A stretch of DNA of 46,351 nucleotides from Alphaproteobacteria bacterium (GCA_020632925.1 JACKER010000041.1:1-46351); one strand, 5' to 3'; shown: positions 1 through 8,321, numbered from the stretch's first letter. A program made the numbers and translations. Notes: generated from the letters alone by a model not told the origin.

Positions 1-755
1 GGGATGTTGAGCGACAGCGTCGCCCAGAAGCCCACCATCGCGGTCAGCGACGGGAAGAAGACCGAGAGGAACTGGCCCTCCTTCGGTCCCCCCTCGGCGA
101 AGGCCGACGGCGTCGAGAGCATCGGGCCGAAGCCGCCCGCGCGGTACAGCGCCCAGCCGAGCAGCAGGAAGCCGATGCCGATGAGGAAGGGAGCGGCGTA
201 CTTCTCGAGCAGGCGGATGCTGTCCAGGCCGCGCCAGAGGATGCCGACCTGGAGCGCCCAGAAGAACAGGAAGCAGGCGAGCTCGCCGGGGTTGATCCCG
301 AGCACCGGCAGGTCCGCGCCCTCCAGCGCGCCGCCCGTGAGCACGTCGACCAGCTGGTAGACCGAGAACCCGCCGAACCAGGTCTGGATCCCGAACCAGC
401 CGCACGCGACCAGCGCGCGCAGCAGCGACGGGAGGTGGGCGCCGTGGATGCCGAACGCCGCCCGCGCGAGCACGGGGAAGGGCACGCCGTACTGCGTGCC
501 CGGGTGGCCGTTGAGCACCATCGGGACGAGCACCACGAAGTTCCCGAGCGCGATGGTGAGCACGGCCTGCCACCAGCTCATGCCCTGCTCGATGAGACCG
601 GCGGCGAGCGTGTACGTCGGGACGCACACGACCATGCCGATCCACAGCGCGGCCATGTCGCCCACGGACCAGTGCCGGTCCTCCATGGTCGCCGGCCGGA
701 TGTCGTCGTTGATGAGATCCGGCGACGGCGAGACCGGAGGACGGGCGTCGATCAA
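1..755 (-). CDS. NCS1-family nucleobase/hydantoin:cation symporter (partial, 3' end outside window)
   Basis: Inner-membrane permease of the nucleobase:cation symporter-1 family (uracil, cytosine, allantoin or hydantoin uptake). About 251 N-terminal residues are visible; the C-terminus runs off the left edge. The family signature is clear: PGTQYGVPFPVLARAAFG followed by GWFGIQTWFGG, with at least five hydrophobic segments. The start taken is TTG at 755, three bases after the stop of the hydantoinase gene and in the same frame. An in-frame ATG at 686 is possible, but it would remove the N-terminal NDDIRPATMEDRHWS stretch typical of the family. It is co-transcribed behind the hydantoinase, so the likely substrate is a pyrimidine, dihydropyrimidine or hydantoin. 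Substrate choice cannot be read from this fragment. Confidence 0.9.
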   Translation of the reverse strand, partial: MIDARPPVSPSPDLINDDIRPATMEDRHWSVGDMAALWIGMVVCVPTYTLAAGLIEQGMSWWQAVLTIALGNFVVLVPMVLNGHPGTQYGVPFPVLARAAFGIHGAHLPSLLRALVACGWFGIQTWFGGFSVYQLVDVLTGGALEGADLPVLGINPGELACFLFFWALQVGILWRGLDSIRLLEKYAAPFLIGIGFLLLGWALYRAGGFGPMLSTPSAFAEGGPKEGQFLSVFFPSLTAMVGFWATLSLNI

Positions 756-758
756 GGG

Positions 759-2204
759 TCAGCCCTCGCGGACGATGGGCTTGCGGGTGTCCTGGGCGTT
801 GCGCAGGTTCTGCGAGGCCCAGAACGGCGCGTGGCAGGGGCGGTTCACGTACTTGCCGCGGCCGCGCACCGTCTTGAGCTCGCCGTTCTCCCAGACCACC
901 ATCCCGCGGGACAGCGTGATCGCGGCGTTCCCCGTGATCTCCATGCCCTCGTAGATGTTGAAGTCGATGTTCTGGTGGTGGGTCTTCGCGCTGATCGTCC
1001 GCGTGAGGTTCGGGTCCCAGACCACGAGATCGGCGTCGCTGCCCGGCGCGATCGTGCCCTTCTTCGGGTGGATGTTGAAGATCTTCGCCGCGTTGCTGGA
1101 GGTCGCGGCCACGAACTCGGCCGGCGTCAGGCGACCGGTGCGCACGCCGTGGTGCCACAGCACACCCATGCGGTCCTCGATGCCGCCCGTCCCGTTCGGG
1201 ATCTTGCGGAAGTCGTCGCGGCCCGCCCGCTTCTGCGGGGTGCAGAAGCAGCAGTGGTCGGTGGCCGTCGTCTGCAGCATGCCGGCCTGCAGCCCGCGCC
1301 AGAGCGCGTCCTGGTGCTCCCTGCTGCGGAACGGGGGGCTCATCACGTAGTGGGCGGCGGTGTCCCAGTCGGGGTTCAGGTACACGCTGTCGTCGATCAC
1401 GAGGTGCTGTGCGAGGACCTCGGCGAACACGCGCTGCCCCTCGATGCGGGCGCGGGTCACCGCCTCGAGCGCGTCGATGCAGGAGGTGTGGACGATGTAG
1501 ACCGGGACGCCGAGCACCTCGGCGATGCGGATCGCGCGGTTGGCGGCCTCGCCCTCGACCTCGGGCGGGCGGGACATCGGGTGCCCCTCGGGGCCGGTGA
1601 AGCCGCGCTCGAACACGTCCTTCTGCAGGGTGTACACCAGCTCGCCGTTCTCGGCGTGCAGCGTGCACAGGGCACCGAGCTCGCGCGCCGTCTTGAAGCT
1701 GTTCACCAGCGTCTCGTCGTCGCACATGATGGCGTTCTTGTAGGCCATGAAGTGCTTGAAGCTGTTGACGCCGTGGTCGCGGCAGAGGACGCCCATCTCC
1801 TCGCGCACCTGGTCGCTCCACCAGGTCACGGCGACGTGGAAGCTGTAGTCACAGGCGGCCTTCTCGGCCCAGCCGCGCCAGGTGTGGTACGCCTCGAGCA
1901 GGCTCTGCTGCGGGTTCGGGATGGCGAAGTCGATGCTCGTCGTCGTGCCGCCGGCGGCGGCGGCCGAGGTCCCCGTGAAGAAGTCCTCGCTCGCGACGGT
2001 GCCCATGAAGGGCAGCTCCATGTGCGTGTGCGGGTCGATGCCGCCGGGGATGACGTACGCCCCTGAGGCGTCGATCACACGGGCGCCTGCGGGCGCGTCC
2101 ACGTCGGGTCCCACGGCCGCGACCTTCTCGTCCACCACCAGCACGTCCGCGCGCTGCTCACCCTCGGCGGTGACGACCGTCCCGCCCCGAACCACGATGG
2201 CCAT
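759..2204 (-). CDS. hydA: Dihydropyrimidinase / D-hydantoinase
   Basis: Cytoplasmic amidohydrolase of 481 residues, the usual family length, that opens the ring of dihydropyrimidines or hydantoins in reductive pyrimidine catabolism. The binuclear metal site is complete: H59 and H61 (DPHTH), K156 in FMAYK (the Lys carbamylated in the family), H183 (LHAENG), H239 (VHTS) and D316 (ATDHC). The C-terminus has the composite beta-sandwich and the usual NIYEGMEITG and SRG segments. The ATG start is at 2204. It is first in an operon with the downstream NCS1 permease (2 bases between stop and TTG), so uptake and ring opening are probably co-expressed. Dihydropyrimidinase versus hydantoinase specificity cannot be decided; no beta-ureidopropionase or carbamoylase is in the window. 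Confidence 0.93.
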   Translation of the reverse strand: MAIVVRGGTVVTAEGEQRADVLVVDEKVAAVGPDVDAPAGARVIDASGAYVIPGGIDPHTHMELPFMGTVASEDFFTGTSAAAAGGTTTSIDFAIPNPQQSLLEAYHTWRGWAEKAACDYSFHVAVTWWSDQVREEMGVLCRDHGVNSFKHFMAYKNAIMCDDETLVNSFKTARELGALCTLHAENGELVYTLQKDVFERGFTGPEGHPMSRPPEVEGEAANRAIRIAEVLGVPVYIVHTSCIDALEAVTRARIEGQRVFAEVLAQHLVIDDSVYLNPDWDTAAHYVMSPPFRSREHQDALWRGLQAGMLQTTATDHCCFCTPQKRAGRDDFRKIPNGTGGIEDRMGVLWHHGVRTGRLTPAEFVAATSSNAAKIFNIHPKKGTIAPGSDADLVVWDPNLTRTISAKTHHQNIDFNIYEGMEITGNAAITLSRGMVVWENGELKTVRGRGKYVNRPCHAPFWASQNLRNAQDTRKPIVREG

Positions 2205-2305
2205 GCTGCCCCCAGCCCCGGGGCCCGCCCCGGGAAGACGAGCGTTCTACCGCCGGTGGACGGGCAATTCAACCACCCGTGCGCGCGCGCGTGGTAGACC
2301 ACGCC

Positions 2306-2635
2306 ATGCGCACCCTCGTCCTGTCCGTCCTCCTCGCTGGCTGTGGTGGCAACCAGCTCCGCTGCGACCGCATGATCACGGCGATCTGCGACCACGAGAT
2401 CGAGTGCAACCGGGAGTCCGATCGGCTCGCGTGCGAGGACAGCATGCACGCCCGCTGGGAGTGCGAGCCCGACGCGACCCCGGAGCAGTTCCAGGCGTGC
2501 GAAGACGAGGTGGGAAGCACGATCTGCGAGGTGGCCTACCCGGACTCGTGCACGACCGTGCTGTGTGCGGCCGGTCACTGCGAGCCCGCGAGCGTGCCCG
2601 GGCTGACCGAAGAATCGGGTGTCTACACCTACTGA
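2306..2635 (+). CDS. Small Cys-rich lipoprotein, unknown function
   Basis: Predicted lipoprotein of 109 residues. From the ATG at 2306 the N-terminus is MRTLVLSVLLAGC, a textbook signal II with Cys13; an in-frame GTG at 2279 would add nine residues ahead of a normal n-region and is less likely. The mature part is rich in Cys (about 10), Asp and Glu, suggesting disulfide bonds in the periplasm or on the outer surface. I recognise no domain. The 3' end overlaps the convergent YaeQ-like gene by 7 bases. Small Cys-rich lipoproteins of this type are common in myxobacteria and mostly uncharacterised. Confidence 0.75.
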   Translation: MRTLVLSVLLAGCGGNQLRCDRMITAICDHEIECNRESDRLACEDSMHARWECEPDATPEQFQACEDEVGSTICEVAYPDSCTTVLCAAGHCEPASVPGLTEESGVYTY

Positions 2636-3168
2636 GGTGGGACCAGGGAGAGTGTGCGGAGGCTGCCGGTCGACGTGCGCCCACCGAGCTCGAGGTAGAG
2701 CTCGTCCTCGGACACGGTGAGCGAGAGCGTGTGGCGGCGCCCGAGCTGGCCCGCGACGGCCTCGATCAACGCGAGATCGATCGCGTTCACGGCGATGTCC
2801 GCGGCCCGGTGGATGCGCGCCCCCGCGAGCTGACGCAGCCAGGCGGACGGGTCCCGGTGCGGCCAGACGGCGACGCGGTCCGACGCCTTCGACGCGCGGT
2901 GCAGACGCTCGGCCGAGGGTAGCCCCACCTCGATCCACGCGGTGCGACGCCCGGTGAGGTCGGTGACCGCGAGCGCTGGCTCCTCCGCCTCGCCCAGGCC
3001 GCCCTTCGAGAACGCCAGCCCCTCCTCCTGCTCGAGCGCGAAGGCGAGCACGCGGGTCACGAGGTACGCCGGCGACTCCGACGGGTGCTGCGCGACCGTG
3101 AAGGACAGCGTCTCGTAGCGGCCACGCCGCATGTCGGACAGCTCGATCTCGAACGCGAGCACGGACAC
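2629..3168 (-). CDS. yaeQ: YaeQ family protein
   Basis: Cytoplasmic protein of 179 residues, the usual YaeQ length (PF07152, PD-(D/E)XK nuclease-like fold). Family landmarks in order: an N-terminal beta region (FEIELSDMRRGRYETLSF), HPSESPAYLVTRVLAFAL near residues 28-45, LTGRRTAWIEVGLPSAERLHRA near 70-90, and a C-terminal beta domain ending in TGSLRTLSLVP. The start is GTG at 3168 with GGGAGG a few bases upstream. The biological role of YaeQ is unresolved; the E. coli protein was once linked to suppression of rfaH defects. It overlaps the convergent lipoprotein gene by 7 bases and stands alone on this strand. Confidence 0.88.
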   Translation of the reverse strand: MSVLAFEIELSDMRRGRYETLSFTVAQHPSESPAYLVTRVLAFALEQEEGLAFSKGGLGEAEEPALAVTDLTGRRTAWIEVGLPSAERLHRASKASDRVAVWPHRDPSAWLRQLAGARIHRAADIAVNAIDLALIEAVAGQLGRRHTLSLTVSEDELYLELGGRTSTGSLRTLSLVPPQ

Positions 3169-3260
3169 GACGCCTCCCGCCGCCTCCTACCCACCCGTCC
3201 ACCGGATCGCGAGGAGCCGGCCGATGTTGACGAACCGGCTCGATGTGCCACCATCGGGTG

Positions 3261-4526
3261 ATGTTGCTGCTCCTCGTCGGCACCGCTCACGCCTGGTTCG
3301 ACTGCGGTCGGGTCGAAGGGCCCGATCTGCGCGGCGCCACCGAGACCGTCCCGCGCTTCCTGGGTTCCTACGAGGAGGACAACGTTTACGCCGCGTACGC
3401 CGAGCAGCTCTGGACCTGGTACGACCACGCCCTCCCCGGGCCGACCGCGGGCGACCCCGTCGACGTCGTGCTCGAAGCCGCCGTCCACCCCTACCAACCG
3501 GGCGTGGTGCTGGTCCTCGCCACCCTGGTCGCGCGACAGCCGGTGCCCCCGACGTCACCGAGGCGCACGGTGGCCCTGGTGGAGCCCCTGCACGCGATGG
3601 ACCTCGCGGCGCCAGAGCGGGTGACCGACGGGCTGCGCGCGCTCGTCGCCTCCCAACGGCCACAGGACCAGCTCGTGCTGCTGTACTCGGCCGACCTCGA
3701 CCACCCGATCGGACCGGGAGCGAGCCCGGAGCAGCTCGAGGCGGCCATCCTCCACCCCGCCATCGGGGAAGGTGCCCCTCGCGGACGGTCGCTCCCAGCG
3801 GCGTACGAAGCGCTCCGGAGGCTCGACCGAAAGGGCGAACGGACGATCATCGACCTGACGAACATCTACGGCGGTTCGCTCTACGACCACTCCGTGCCCC
3901 TGGCCGACGCCCTGGCGGCGTACGACCGGGACGGTGCCCTGCTCGCTGGACTGGACGTGGATTCGATGGGGGGGTGGTGCGATGGATACGAGGGATGGCT
4001 GGCGGCGGTCGACGGGCGGGTGGCGCAAGCTCCCGGGATGCTGTCGCGCCTGCTGGGTCCAGGGTTCCCCGACACCCTGCGACTGGCCGCCTCGGACGTG
4101 TCGGTGGTGGTCTCCTTCGACGACGCGTGGTGGCGGGAGTCCGGCCAACCGTTCCGTCTACGCACGAACAGCGCCGCGACGGGATCGCTGCGCGTGGGGC
4201 AGCAGGTCACGACCCTGTACGAGGTCCGCCCGGGAGACGGAGAGGTGGTGAGTGTCCACCTGGACGGGCGCGCCACCGGGCGACGCGCACGCCCGTTCGA
4301 GGTGAGCGCGTCGCTGGATCGGGATCAGGTGGTCCCCTGGGCCGAAGCGTCCCACCGCCTGAAGCTGGCCGCCGCGCTGGGAGCGCTCGCGGACGGCTTC
4401 GACGAGACCAGTGGGGTCACCATCACCGAGGTCCGCCGCTGGCTGCGGGAGGGCATCGACCTCGACCACCCGGAGGAGGCAGCGCTGGCCTCGCAGATCG
4501 GACGGCTCTACCCCTACCGCCCGTGA
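3261..4526 (+). CDS. Secreted VWA/YfbK-like protein with degenerate metal site
   Basis: Exported protein of 421 residues. From the ATG at 3261 it starts MLLLLVGTAHA, a short signal peptide; the in-frame ATG at 3243 only adds MCHHRV. The middle behaves like a von Willebrand A fold, and the C-terminal third matches YfbK-type proteins: DVSVVVSFDDAWW near 280, then GQQVTTLYEVRPG, the usual GxxVTALYE element. The MIDAS motif expected as DxSGSM reads EPLHAM, and the later LTD reads LTN, so ordinary Mg-dependent ligand binding is probably lost. The stop overlaps a possible GTG (4523) of the sulfatase gene. Family assignment is by eye and moderate. Confidence 0.62.
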   Translation: MLLLLVGTAHAWFDCGRVEGPDLRGATETVPRFLGSYEEDNVYAAYAEQLWTWYDHALPGPTAGDPVDVVLEAAVHPYQPGVVLVLATLVARQPVPPTSPRRTVALVEPLHAMDLAAPERVTDGLRALVASQRPQDQLVLLYSADLDHPIGPGASPEQLEAAILHPAIGEGAPRGRSLPAAYEALRRLDRKGERTIIDLTNIYGGSLYDHSVPLADALAAYDRDGALLAGLDVDSMGGWCDGYEGWLAAVDGRVAQAPGMLSRLLGPGFPDTLRLAASDVSVVVSFDDAWWRESGQPFRLRTNSAATGSLRVGQQVTTLYEVRPGDGEVVSVHLDGRATGRRARPFEVSASLDRDQVVPWAEASHRLKLAAALGALADGFDETSGVTITEVRRWLREGIDLDHPEEAALASQIGRLYPYRP

Positions 4527-4603
4527 GCCCCGGCACCACGCCGAGTCCGCGCTCGGCGCCGACGGAGCACGCGCACCCCTGGTCGTGGTGGTACAACCCA
4601 CGT

Positions 4604-6073
4604 GTGTGGCTCCTCCCCCTGCTGCTGACCGCGTGCAAACCACCGTCCGAGGTCCCGATCGTCACGCCGACGGACGGGCACACGCACACCGACACCGGGA
4701 CGAGCACCCGTTCGTGGACGGGCCCCAACATCCTGCTCGTGATGGTGGACGACGTGGGCGTCGACAAGGTCGCCGCGTACCACGAGGTCGACGCCGACCT
4801 GCGGACTCCCACGATCGACGCGCTCGCGGCAGAGGGGACCATGTTCACGAACGCCTGGGGCAGCCCGGTCTGCTCGCCGGCGCGAGGCGCGTTCATGACG
4901 GGGCGCCACGCCCGTCGGACGGGGCTCGGAACGAACTGGAACTACGAGACCCAGCTCGAGGGGGAGTACGAGTTCCCCCTCGAAGAGGTCACCATCGCCG
5001 AGGTGGTGGCGGCGAGCCCGGACGGCTGGTCCTCCGCGTTCCTGGGCAAGTGGCACCTCACGACCGTCGGCGATCGGTCCGCCGATCACCCCATCCGCCA
5101 GGGCTGGCAGTCCTTCAGCGGGATCCTGGAGAACCTCCAGGTCCCACCGCCCGGCTCCGAGGAACCCGGCAGCTACTACCACTGGAAGCGTTGGGACGGC
5201 GACGGCACGATCGCGGCCGACGATCGGTACGCGACGACGGCGGTCGTGGACGATGCCATCGCCAGCCTCGGCAGGATGTCGGAGCCCTGGCTGCTCGAGG
5301 TGAGCTTCGAGGCATGCCACTTCCCACTGGATCTCCCGCCACAGGAGCTCACGACGTACCTGCCGAGCACCTCCAACGCGGACGCGCCCGCGGTGACGCG
5401 CGCCATGATCGAAGCCATGGACACCGAGCTCGCTCGGCTGCTCGACGCGATCCCGGCTGACGCGCGGGCCCGCACGACCGTGGTCTTCGTAGGCGACAAC
5501 GGCACAGCGACCTTCGCGGCGGAGGACCCGGGCGGCGCACAGGTCGGCAAGGGATCGCTCTTCGACGTGGGCGTCCGCGTGCCGTTCATCGTCGCCGGGC
5601 CGCTGGTGGCGCATCCGGGCAGCGTCAGCGACGCGCTCGTGAGCCTCGTGGACGTGCTGCCCACGGTCGCGGACCTCGCTGGCGTCGACCTCGCCAGCTT
5701 CGAGAGCCCCCGCCACCCCGGCTCCCCGCTGACGATCGACGGTCGCAGCCTCCGTCCGCTGCTCGAGGACCCGTCGGCCTCGATCCACGACACCGTCTGG
5801 ACCGAGAAGTTCGGTCCGCTCGAGGTCGAGCCGCTGAACTACGACTGGCGGGCGATCCGCGACCCCCGATTCAAGCTGATTCGCGAAGTCAGCTCCGGAA
5901 CGGTCCAGTTCTACGACTACGCGGCCCGGACGGACGAGGTGCTGCGTGAGGGTCCCGAGCTGTTGCGGTCGGAGATCCCGCTGTCCGCCGAGCATCAGGC
6001 TGCCTACGACCGTCTGTCCGCCGAGATGGACGCGCAGATGGCGGCGATGATGGACGACCTCCCGCTCCCCTGA
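4604..6073 (+). CDS. Sulfatase lipoprotein (arylsulfatase A type)
   Basis: Extracytoplasmic sulfatase of 489 residues. From the GTG at 4604 it begins MWLLPLLLTAC, a lipoprotein signal with Cys11, followed by a His/Thr/Asp-rich linker to about residue 38. The catalytic domain has the metal pair D49/D50 (LVMVDDVG), the nucleophile motif C90-SPAR (C-x-P-x-R, converted to formylglycine), the GKWHL element and the distal metal ligands in VFVGDNG. The C-terminal subdomain with PTVADLAG and DGRSLRPLL is complete. A GTG at 4523 that overlaps the previous stop is an alternative start. Activity needs a formylglycine-generating enzyme; none with catalytic Cys is seen here. The sulfate ester substrate is unknown. 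Confidence 0.9.
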   Translation: MWLLPLLLTACKPPSEVPIVTPTDGHTHTDTGTSTRSWTGPNILLVMVDDVGVDKVAAYHEVDADLRTPTIDALAAEGTMFTNAWGSPVCSPARGAFMTGRHARRTGLGTNWNYETQLEGEYEFPLEEVTIAEVVAASPDGWSSAFLGKWHLTTVGDRSADHPIRQGWQSFSGILENLQVPPPGSEEPGSYYHWKRWDGDGTIAADDRYATTAVVDDAIASLGRMSEPWLLEVSFEACHFPLDLPPQELTTYLPSTSNADAPAVTRAMIEAMDTELARLLDAIPADARARTTVVFVGDNGTATFAAEDPGGAQVGKGSLFDVGVRVPFIVAGPLVAHPGSVSDALVSLVDVLPTVADLAGVDLASFESPRHPGSPLTIDGRSLRPLLEDPSASIHDTVWTEKFGPLEVEPLNYDWRAIRDPRFKLIREVSSGTVQFYDYAARTDEVLREGPELLRSEIPLSAEHQAAYDRLSAEMDAQMAAMMDDLPLP

Positions 6074-6083
6074 CGGCTGGAGC

Positions 6084-6698
6084 TCACAGGGAGAGGCGCA
6101 GCAGGACCCAGCGTGCGAGCTCGTCGGCAGCGCGCTCGTCCGCGACGAGCTCGTCGGGCAGCCGACCGTCCGCGACCAGCGTTGCGAAACCGTGGGTCAT
6201 CGACCACGCCGCGACCGCGGCACGTGCCCGGTCCTCTGCGTCGACGCCCGGCCTCACCGCGGCGCCGGCAGCCTCGAACAGCAGCTCCAGCGCCACCGTC
6301 GCAAACGGAGCCCGATCCGTGGTGTCCGCGTCGGGCTTCGGCAACTCCTCCGAGAACATCACCCGGAAATGCACCGGGTTCCGGCGGGCGAAGCGGATGT
6401 ACTCCAGGCCGTAGGCGCGGAGCCGCTCGCTCGGATCCTCGATCCCGTCCATCGCGGCCCGTGCGGCCTCGACGAGCCGCCCGAACCCCTCGTCCGCCAC
6501 GGCCAGCAGCAGCGCCGCCCGGTCCGGGAAGTGCCGATAGGGCGCGGCGTGCGACACGCCGACGCGCCGTGCCGCCTCCCGCAGGCTCAGGCCCGCAACC
6601 CCGCGCTCCGCGATCAGCTCCACCGCCGCGGCGAGCAAGGCGTTGCGCAGGTCTCCGTGGTGGTAGGTCTCGCTCGTGGCGCGCTGGGCGCGGGCCAT
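6084..6698 (-). CDS. TetR/AcrR family transcriptional regulator
   Basis: DNA-binding repressor of 204 residues. The N-terminal helix-turn-helix spans about residues 14-62 (YHHGDLRNALL, GVAGLSLREAARRVGVSHAAPYRHFPDRAALL), followed by an all-helical ligand-binding/dimerisation domain. The start is the ATG at 6698, sharing its A with the stop of the ankyrin gene (TGATG), so translation is coupled; a longer in-frame start at 6734 lies inside the ankyrin gene. Two matching inverted repeats lie 26 bases or more upstream of the operon start and also upstream of the divergent DUF4188 gene. The likely role is autorepression plus control of that gene, with a small-molecule inducer that is not identifiable here. 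Confidence 0.9.
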   Translation of the reverse strand: MARAQRATSETYHHGDLRNALLAAAVELIAERGVAGLSLREAARRVGVSHAAPYRHFPDRAALLLAVADEGFGRLVEAARAAMDGIEDPSERLRAYGLEYIRFARRNPVHFRVMFSEELPKPDADTTDRAPFATVALELLFEAAGAAVRPGVDAEDRARAAVAAWSMTHGFATLVADGRLPDELVADERAADELARWVLLRLSL

Positions 6699-7168
6699 CA
6701 CATCAGCTCGCGGAGCAGCTCGGGCGTGACCCACGTCCCCGTCGGGCGCGCCATCGCGTACTGGTAGGCCGTGCGCCCATCAGCGTTCTTCCCGAACCGA
6801 TCGGCCCCGCGGGCCCGCAGCAGGCGCGCGGTCTCGACCGACGTGCGTCGGGGGCACCGGCAGGCCAGGTGGAGCACCGTCATGCCGTCGGCGTCGGTGG
6901 CGTTCACGTCCGCACCGGCGTCCAACAACAGCTCGGCGGCCCGCGTCCGCCCGTCCACCACCGCCCACATCAGCGGGGTCCTGCCGTCCTCTCCGCGGAA
7001 GTCGACGCTCGCGCCGTGCGCCAGCATCCACTTCACGAGGCGGATCTTGCCGTCGAAGGCGACCATCCCGAGCGGGGTCGTCCCGTCGAAGGGCACGTCC
7101 AGGCCGTGCTGGGCGACGAAGGACTCGAGGGCGGCCAGGTCGCCGGTTCGGAGCTGCTCGGGCGTCAT
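6698..7168 (-). CDS. Ankyrin repeat protein
   Basis: Cytoplasmic protein of 156 residues made of about four ankyrin repeats with no signal peptide: TPLGMVAFDGKIRLVKWMLA, TPLMWAVVDGRTRAAELLLD, TVLHLACRC with VETARLLRARGA, and a last degenerate copy. It is the first gene of a two-gene operon with TetR (TGATG overlap). Such proteins bind a partner protein; the partner is unknown. The 26 bases before its ATG contain no strong ribosome-binding site, and the twin operators begin immediately beyond, so it is expected to be controlled by the downstream TetR. Confidence 0.85.
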   Translation of the reverse strand: MTPEQLRTGDLAALESFVAQHGLDVPFDGTTPLGMVAFDGKIRLVKWMLAHGASVDFRGEDGRTPLMWAVVDGRTRAAELLLDAGADVNATDADGMTVLHLACRCPRRTSVETARLLRARGADRFGKNADGRTAYQYAMARPTGTWVTPELLRELM

Positions 7169-7193
7169 CGAACCAGCATAGCGGATCGTACCT

Positions 7194-7212
7194 ATGTTGA
7201 CATCGACAACAT
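7194..7212. promoter_or_regulatory. Operator 1: 19-bp inverted repeat
   Basis: ATGTTG - 7 bases - CAACAT, a perfect 6-bp inverted repeat extended by a near-match. It overlaps the -35 element (TTGACA, 7197-7202) of the DUF4188 promoter. The same half-sites recur in operator 2. It is probably the binding site of the TetR encoded at 6084-6698, inferred from position and symmetry. Confidence 0.75.
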
Positions 7213-7224
7213 CGATGGTATGTT
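7197..7224 (+). promoter_or_regulatory. Promoter of the DUF4188 gene
   Basis: The -35 is TTGACA (7197-7202, exact consensus), the spacer is 16 bases, and the -10 is TATGTT (7219-7224, 4 of 6). Both boxes lie inside the two TetR-type inverted repeats. The initiating ATG is at 7248. Confidence 0.6.
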
Positions 7225-7238
7225 GTCACCATCAACAT
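7220..7238. promoter_or_regulatory. Operator 2: 19-bp inverted repeat
   Basis: ATGTTG - 7 bases - CAACAT again, 26 bases centre-to-centre from operator 1. It overlaps the putative -10 element (TATGTT, 7219-7224) and ends just before the GGAG ribosome-binding site of the DUF4188 gene. Occupancy would block RNA polymerase at both promoter elements. Confidence 0.75.
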
Positions 7239-7247
7239 GGAGATCAC

Positions 7248-7739
7248 ATGCTTCCCAGCCGCCTCACCGTGTCGCCCGACGAACGCTTCGTGGTGTTCCT
7301 GATCGGCATGCGCGTGAACCGCCCCTGGATGGTGCCGGCCATCTGGGCGATCGCAGCCGGGATGCAGCGGATGCTCGGCGAGCTGGAGCGCAATCCCGAG
7401 GCGGGCCTGCTCCGGGCCGAGAGCTGGTTCGGACGCACGACCATCTCGGTCCAGTACTGGCGGTCCGAGGAGCACCTGCTGGCGTATGCGCACGACAAGG
7501 AGCGCGAGCACACGAGCACGTGGGCGGCCTGGTCGAAGCGGCTGGGGCTCGACGGCGCGATCGGGATCTGGCACGAGACGTACGTGGTGTCGCCCGGTGG
7601 CTACGAGTGCGTCTACGTGCACATGCCGCCGTTCGGTCTCGGGGGTGCTCTCCCCCGCGTCCCCGCCGACGGACCGCTCTCCACGGCCCGCCGACGGCTG
7701 ACCGCAGCCGCTCCCGAACGTCGGGTGGCTGCGTCCTGA
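7248..7739 (+). CDS. DUF4188 domain protein
   Basis: Cytoplasmic protein of 163 residues. The ATG at 7248 is preceded by GGAG at 7239-7242 (5-base gap), which decides against the more upstream in-frame ATG at 7194 that lies inside operator 1. The body matches DUF4188 (a dimeric alpha/beta-barrel-like, monooxygenase-related fold): MRVNRPWMVPAIW near 22, RAESWFGRTTISVQYWRS near 60-80, WHETYVV near 107, YVHMPPFGLG near 120. Members are often induced as stand-alone genes by a neighbouring TetR or MarR regulator. The twin operators support exactly this. Substrate unknown; a role in detoxifying small organics is a guess from the family's habit. Confidence 0.82.
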   Translation: MLPSRLTVSPDERFVVFLIGMRVNRPWMVPAIWAIAAGMQRMLGELERNPEAGLLRAESWFGRTTISVQYWRSEEHLLAYAHDKEREHTSTWAAWSKRLGLDGAIGIWHETYVVSPGGYECVYVHMPPFGLGGALPRVPADGPLSTARRRLTAAAPERRVAAS

Positions 7740-7745
7740 TCGCGC

Positions 7746-8321
7746 TCAGGCCTGCGCGCCCTCGATCGCGAGCAGCAGCACGACCATCCCGACGCCGAGC
7801 CGCGGATCGAAGTCGCTGGCGGCCGAGAAGTCCACGTCGTAGGCGAGCTGGAACGGGTTGAACTTCTGGTGGATGCTGCCGACCACGTCACCCAGGTACT
7901 CGACCTGGTACTTCTGGGGGATGAACTTGAAGAACTTACGGATGAAGATCATCGCCCCACCCGTCTCGACCACGCGACCCACCGCGCCGCCGTCCGCGTC
8001 GAGGATGGACCACTCGTCCTTGAACATCGACTTGAACCCGGAGCGCTGGCCGGCGCCGAGCGACTCGCCGGTCGTCGCGTCGACGATGTCGTAGGTGCCG
8101 GAGAAGTCGCCGATGCCGCGGGCCTTGATCGTGAGCCGCTTCTCGGACTGCTGCTCGTCGGCGAAGACGTTGATCTCCTCCTTGAGCTTGAACGCCTTCT
8201 GCTTGATGTAGAACTGCAGGCCGCCGGTCGTGTCGAAGATGCGGAACGTGTTGCCGAGGAAGCTGAACAGCGCCTTCTTCGCGACGTACTGCCGCTGGAC
8301 CTGGACGAGCGATGCGTTCAT
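7746..8321 (-). CDS. LURP-one-related / scramblase-like (Tubby-fold) protein
   Basis: Cytoplasmic or membrane-associated protein of 191 residues. It has the repeating beta-strand pattern of the LURP-one-related/phospholipid-scramblase superfamily: FLGNTFRIFDTTGGLQFYIK near residue 22, LTIKARGIGDFSGTYDIVD near 65, then DEWSILDADGGAVGRVVE, and a final hydrophobic segment (GVGMVVLLLAIEG) that could be the central C-terminal helix of the Tubby barrel. The ATG at 8321 is preceded by GGGGG. The bacterial role is unknown; the plant and animal relatives bind membranes or lipids. It stands alone between convergent neighbours. Confidence 0.7.
   Translation of the reverse strand: MNASLVQVQRQYVAKKALFSFLGNTFRIFDTTGGLQFYIKQKAFKLKEEINVFADEQQSEKRLTIKARGIGDFSGTYDIVDATTGESLGAGQRSGFKSMFKDEWSILDADGGAVGRVVETGGAMIFIRKFFKFIPQKYQVEYLGDVVGSIHQKFNPFQLAYDVDFSAASDFDPRLGVGMVVLLLAIEGAQA

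Noticed and set aside
3131..4603. Upstream extension of the first sulfatase frame back to 3131
   Set aside because: It is antiparallel in content to real genes on the other frames; a lipoprotein signal starts cleanly at GTG 4604, with 4523 as the only sensible alternative.
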